This document shows, in pieces, positions 61,141 to 64,000 of a stretch of 64,000 bases of DNA. The position numbers and the translations under genes were made by a program. The notes under the pieces are model-generated. The model was not told the origin of the DNA and ran no database searches. It worked only from the letters and a program-made list of their open reading frames with translations. Location of the stretch: assembly GCF_040718835.1 (NCBI RefSeq), contig NZ_JBFEFG010000267.1, forward strand, positions 124,001-188,000, read 5' to 3'. The stretch comes from Bremerella sp. JC817. Its GTDB lineage: Bacteria > Planctomycetota > Planctomycetia > Pirellulales > Pirellulaceae. Numbering within the stretch: the first letter of the stretch is position 1; each line of letters starts with the position of its first letter.

Positions 61141-62553
61141 TTAGATGTCGTAGTATAAGCAGAACTCGTACGGATGCGGACGCAAACGGATGGCGTCGGC
61201 TTCGTTCTTTCGCTTGTATTCGATCCAGGTTTCGATGACGTCCTTGGTGAACACGTCCCCTCGCAGCAGGAAGTCGTGGTCGGCCGCCAACGCATCAAGG
61301 GCTTCATCGAGCGAGCCTGGTGTCTTCGGCACGGCGGCCGCTTCTTCCGGTGGCAAGTCGTAGATATCTTTGTCGAGCGGCTGACCAGGATCGATCTTGT
61401 TCTGAATCCCGTCGATAGCGGCCATCGTGATCGCGGCAAACGCTAGGTAAGGATTACAGGTCGGATCGGGACAACGGAACTCGACTCGTTTCGCCTTTGG
61501 ACTTGGGCTGTACATTGGAATGCGGCACGAAGCCGAACGATTCCGCTGCGAGTAAGCCAAGTTCACTGGGGCCTCGTAGCCAGGGACCAATCGCTTATAG
61601 CTGTTGGTCGTCGGATTGGTGAACGCCAAGACCGCCGGAGCATGCTTCAGCAAACCACCGATCGCATGCAAAGCCGTTTCGCTGAGACCTGCGTAACCGT
61701 TGCCTGCGAAGAGAGGCTCGTTGTCTTTCCAGAACGAGAAGTGGGTATGCATCCCGCTGCCGTTGTCGCCGAAGATCGGCTTCGGCATGAAGGTCGCGGT
61801 GCGATTGTTGCGTTTGGCGACGTTCTTGATCACGTACTTGTAGATCAACAGATCGTCGGCCATACGGACCATTTCGTTGAACCGCATGTCGATTTCGCAC
61901 TGCCCTGCCGTCGAGACTTCGTGATGCTGGGCTTCAACATTCAGACCACACTCAATCATGGTCTGCATCATCTCATTCCGCAGATCCATCAACGAGTCGG
62001 CCGGAGGCACCGGAAAGTAGCCTTCCTTATGACGCAGCTTGTAACCAAGGTTTGGACCTTCGTCGCGACCACGGTTCCACTCCCCTTCCACGCTGTCGAC
62101 GTAATAGAACCCGTGCTGGGCCCGTTGATCGAAACGCACGTCATCGAACACAAAGAACTCGGCTTCCGGGCCGATGAAGCAGGTATCGGCGATGCCGGTG
62201 CTCTTCAAGTAGTTCGCTGCTTTGCGGCAAACGTTACGAGGATCACGCGAATAATCTTCACGGGTGATCGGGTCTTGGATGTTGCAGATCAAGACCAGCG
62301 TTGGCAACTGCGTGAAAGGATCGACGAACGCGGTATCAGGCTGTGGAACAACCAGCATGTCGCTCTCGTTGATGGCTTGCCAACCGCGAATGCTCGAGCC
62401 GTCGAAACCGAGGCCATCCTCGAACGTGTCTTCACTGAGATGGCTTACCGGGATCGTAAAATGCTGCCAGAGGCCGGGAAAGTCCATGAATCGAAAATCC
62501 ACGGCTTTCACGTCGTTTTCTCGGCACAGAGCCAAGACTTCTTTTGGCGTCAT
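61141..62553 (-). CDS. glnA: Glutamine synthetase type I
   Basis: Makes glutamine from glutamate and ammonia, the central ammonium-assimilation step. 470 aa. [10 protein letters not shown] is the beta-grasp motif. Metal/ATP-site motifs are [32 protein letters not shown] and [17 protein letters not shown]. The D-I-Y-D-L-P-P-E-E segment keeps the tyrosine adenylylated by GlnE in GSI-beta enzymes, so adenylylation control is likely. A promoter and dyad precede it. Confidence 0.97.
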   Translation of the reverse strand: MTPKEVLALCRENDVKAVDFRFMDFPGLWQHFTIPVSHLSEDTFEDGLGFDGSSIRGWQAINESDMLVVPQPDTAFVDPFTQLPTLVLICNIQDPITREDYSRDPRNVCRKAANYLKSTGIADTCFIGPEAEFFVFDDVRFDQRAQHGFYYVDSVEGEWNRGRDEGPNLGYKLRHKEGYFPVPPADSLMDLRNEMMQTMIECGLNVEAQHHEVSTAGQCEIDMRFNEMVRMADDLLIYKYVIKNVAKRNNRTATFMPKPIFGDNGSGMHTHFSFWKDNEPLFAGNGYAGLSETALHAIGGLLKHAPAVLAFTNPTTNSYKRLVPGYEAPVNLAYSQRNRSASCRIPMYSPSPKAKRVEFRCPDPTCNPYLAFAAITMAAIDGIQNKIDPGQPLDKDIYDLPPEEAAAVPKTPGSLDEALDALAADHDFLLRGDVFTKDVIETWIEYKRKNEADAIRLRPHPYEFCLYYDI

Positions 62554-62667
62554 GTGGGGGCTCTCTTTCTGTTCGATGTGGACGCGGGGCAGTCTGATAG
62601 AGGGAACCGAGAAACCACCTGACGCTACAAGAACTCAAGTGGTGTTTCGATTCCTGAGCGAATTCAC

Positions 62668-62696
62668 AATATGGCGCTTTCAGTCAGGCTATTCAA
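62668..62696 (-). promoter_or_regulatory. Putative glnA promoter with downstream dyad
   Basis: Minus strand: TTGAAT (62696-62691), 17 nt, CATATT (62673-62668). The predicted leader contains an imperfect dyad ACCACcTGA / TCAaGTGGT (62614-62622 and 62635-62643), a possible regulator site. No sigma-54 motif was seen. Confidence 0.4.
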
Positions 62697-62720
62697 TTGG
62701 CCCCAGCGAATTTCTTAGCA

Positions 62721-64000
62721 TCACTCGGTCGCGATCGATTCCAATTCAGGCTCTTTCGTGTACCGATTCATCAGCGCCAGGAAGCAAGGTAGCATCACGG
62801 TTCGCACAACAAACGTATCGAGAAGAACCCCCACCGTCAGGGCGAATCCGATTTCAATCACGCCCAGCAAGGTTCCCATGCACATCGAAGCAAACGTACC
62901 TGCCATGACCAGGCCGCAGCTTGTGATGATGCCACCGGTCGTTGAAATCCCGCGTAAGAGCCCCTGCCGCAAGCCAAGCCGCTTTTGTTCTTCAAACACC
63001 CGCGTCGCCAGGTAGACGTTATAGTCCTGGCCAATGGCTGCCAGAATCACAAACAGGAACAACGGCACCTTCCAGTCGAGTGCCTGATAGGTGTCGGCAT
63101 AAACAAAACGGAAGAACGTTTCGGTTATGCCCAGCGTCACGTAATAACTGAACAACACCGACAGGATCATGTAGGCACAAACCATCGGTCTTCGCAGAAT
63201 CACCAGGAGCACCAGAAACACAGCTACGATGACGCCAATCTCGATTCGTTTTTGATCGCGCCGCGTGACAATCATCAGGTCCCGAATTGATGGCGTCGTT
63301 CCTTGGACGAAGATCTTCGTTTCGTTCCATGGCGGCGGCATCGTTTCGATCTTCGCGGTGATGTCTTGCTGAACCTTCTGCAGCAAATCGATCGCTTCGT
63401 TCGAGAATGGATTGCAGTCGAACAGGACCCGAACGAGAGCAATCTGCCCCCCTAACTGCTCGTTCTCCGCCAGAAAGAAATCCTTCGTCCCGCGGTGGCT
63501 CTTTCGCATCAGTTTGCCGATACCACGCGATGAAAATGAATAGCGAGTCGGAGCGTCGCCCAGCGGCTGCTCGCTGGTGAAGACCCGCTCGATATCTTCG
63601 TCCGATCCATGAATGGTTGTCGCGATGTCGGAAATAAACTTCTTCCCTTCCCAGGTGCTGAACTGCCCGGTCGGATTGACCAGCAGGATGGTCATCGGGC
63701 CGCTTTCGCCGAGAGGAAAATGTTTGCGGATCTGCAGCGCGGTCTGCTTGGCCATACGATCGTTTCCGAGATCGCCGAACAAATCGTACGAGACGGGGAT
63801 CGCATCCCCCGTGGTGATTCGGCGATAGATACTCGGCACGCCGACAATCCCCAGCAGCAGCACAACAACCGTCAGCGTAAGCCCAGGTCGGTAACAAACC
63901 CAGTGCGAAATCTGATCCCACCAGGCTGCCGACACGGGACGGCTTTTCTCGACGAATTGGTCGGTGTCTCCCCACGGCCAGAACAGTAGCGGCCCGAGAA
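62721..64000 (-). CDS. RND/MMPL-family transporter, C-terminal part (5' end outside window)
   Basis: The frame stays open to the window edge (residues L-G-P-L-L-F-W-P-W-G at the boundary look like the end of an MMPL helix), so only the last 426 residues are seen. A periplasmic loop of about 180 residues is followed by a dense set of helices. E-I-G-V-I-V-A-V-F-L-V-L-L-V-I-L and L-A-A-I-G-Q-D-Y-N-V-Y-L-A-T-R-V-F-E-E match the MMPL helix with its conserved Gly-x-Asp-Tyr proton-relay site. Likely drives export of lipids or hydrophobic compounds. GTG at 63935 is internal. Confidence 0.88.
   Translation of the reverse strand, partial: LGPLLFWPWGDTDQFVEKSRPVSAAWWDQISHWVCYRPGLTLTVVVLLLGIVGVPSIYRRITTGDAIPVSYDLFGDLGNDRMAKQTALQIRKHFPLGESGPMTILLVNPTGQFSTWEGKKFISDIATTIHGSDEDIERVFTSEQPLGDAPTRYSFSSRGIGKLMRKSHRGTKDFFLAENEQLGGQIALVRVLFDCNPFSNEAIDLLQKVQQDITAKIETMPPPWNETKIFVQGTTPSIRDLMIVTRRDQKRIEIGVIVAVFLVLLVILRRPMVCAYMILSVLFSYYVTLGITETFFRFVYADTYQALDWKVPLFLFVILAAIGQDYNVYLATRVFEEQKRLGLRQGLLRGISTTGGIITSCGLVMAGTFASMCMGTLLGVIEIGFALTVGVLLDTFVVRTVMLPCFLALMNRYTKEPELESIATE

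Noticed and set aside
61642..62622. 326-codon plus-strand frame opposite glnA
   Set aside because: Antisense to glnA.

Overview
The window reads as a chromosomal segment of a Planctomycete, probably a Pirellulaceae-type marine organism (Blastopirellula/Rhodopirellula/Bremerella-like). The evidence is a DUF1559 pilin-like protein with its typical lipoprotein partner, several membrane proteins opening with an N-P-[YF]-x-S-P motif, DUF11 and DUF3299 proteins, very large envelope proteins of no known family, a serine/threonine kinase, and tetrahydromethanopterin-linked C1 genes (fae, mtdB). The taxonomic call is inference from gene content. Many genes lack a strong Shine-Dalgarno, so several starts were chosen by family length, signal peptides and overlaps. 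No rRNA, tRNA, IS element, prophage, integrase or CRISPR array was recognised.

Layout. 1-3.3 kb: end of a DUF11 protein, then lipA and a lipB-like gene on the minus strand. 3.4-9.2 kb: smpB, then a five-gene operon (ABC ATPase, FtsX-type permease, Cys-rich secreted protein, two DUF3299 proteins). 9.3-15.3 kb: MFS transporter, EboE-like protein, alpha/beta hydrolase, two NP[YF]xSP membrane proteins, uronate-isomerase-like protein. 15.4-16.5 kb is gene-poor and precedes an ECF sigma factor. 17.2-19.6 kb: two planctomycete-type hypothetical genes with a candidate structured RNA/attenuator, and an inositol-monophosphatase-family gene. 19.9-29.8 kb: two overlapping genes for very large envelope proteins (1147 and 2157 aa). 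30-32 kb: rimI, a phosphodiesterase, an acyltransferase. 32-37 kb: an ATP-grasp gene, a TadG/VWA protein, fae and mtdB. 37-41 kb: an Omp85 system encoded as two genes, five POTRA domains in one and the beta-barrel in the other. 41-46.5 kb: FAD oxidoreductase, membrane protein, Bpt-type leucyltransferase, lipoprotein, DUF1559 protein. 46.9-54 kb: housekeeping genes dnaB, rplI, ssb, rpsF, pth, rplY, prs and a GlmU-like uridylyltransferase, with a lone groES-like gene on the opposite strand. 54.4-64 kb: kinase with a degenerate receiver domain, family-4 uracil-DNA glycosylase, der, ald-mtnA, glnA and the C-terminal part of an RND/MMPL transporter cut by the window end.

The strongest unusual signals are: a LipB-like protein that has lost both catalytic residues; the two-gene Omp85 system; the 10-kb envelope locus, whose larger protein looks like two fused units with an internal signal-like segment; an ABC-DUF3299 operon that may handle metal; a promoter-to-terminator structured RNA near 18.5 kb; a kinase with a pseudo-receiver; and several perfect inverted repeats placed as operators or leaders (upstream of ald, the 79-aa secreted protein and the kinase). 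No defence system or other self-evidently novel multi-gene system was found.
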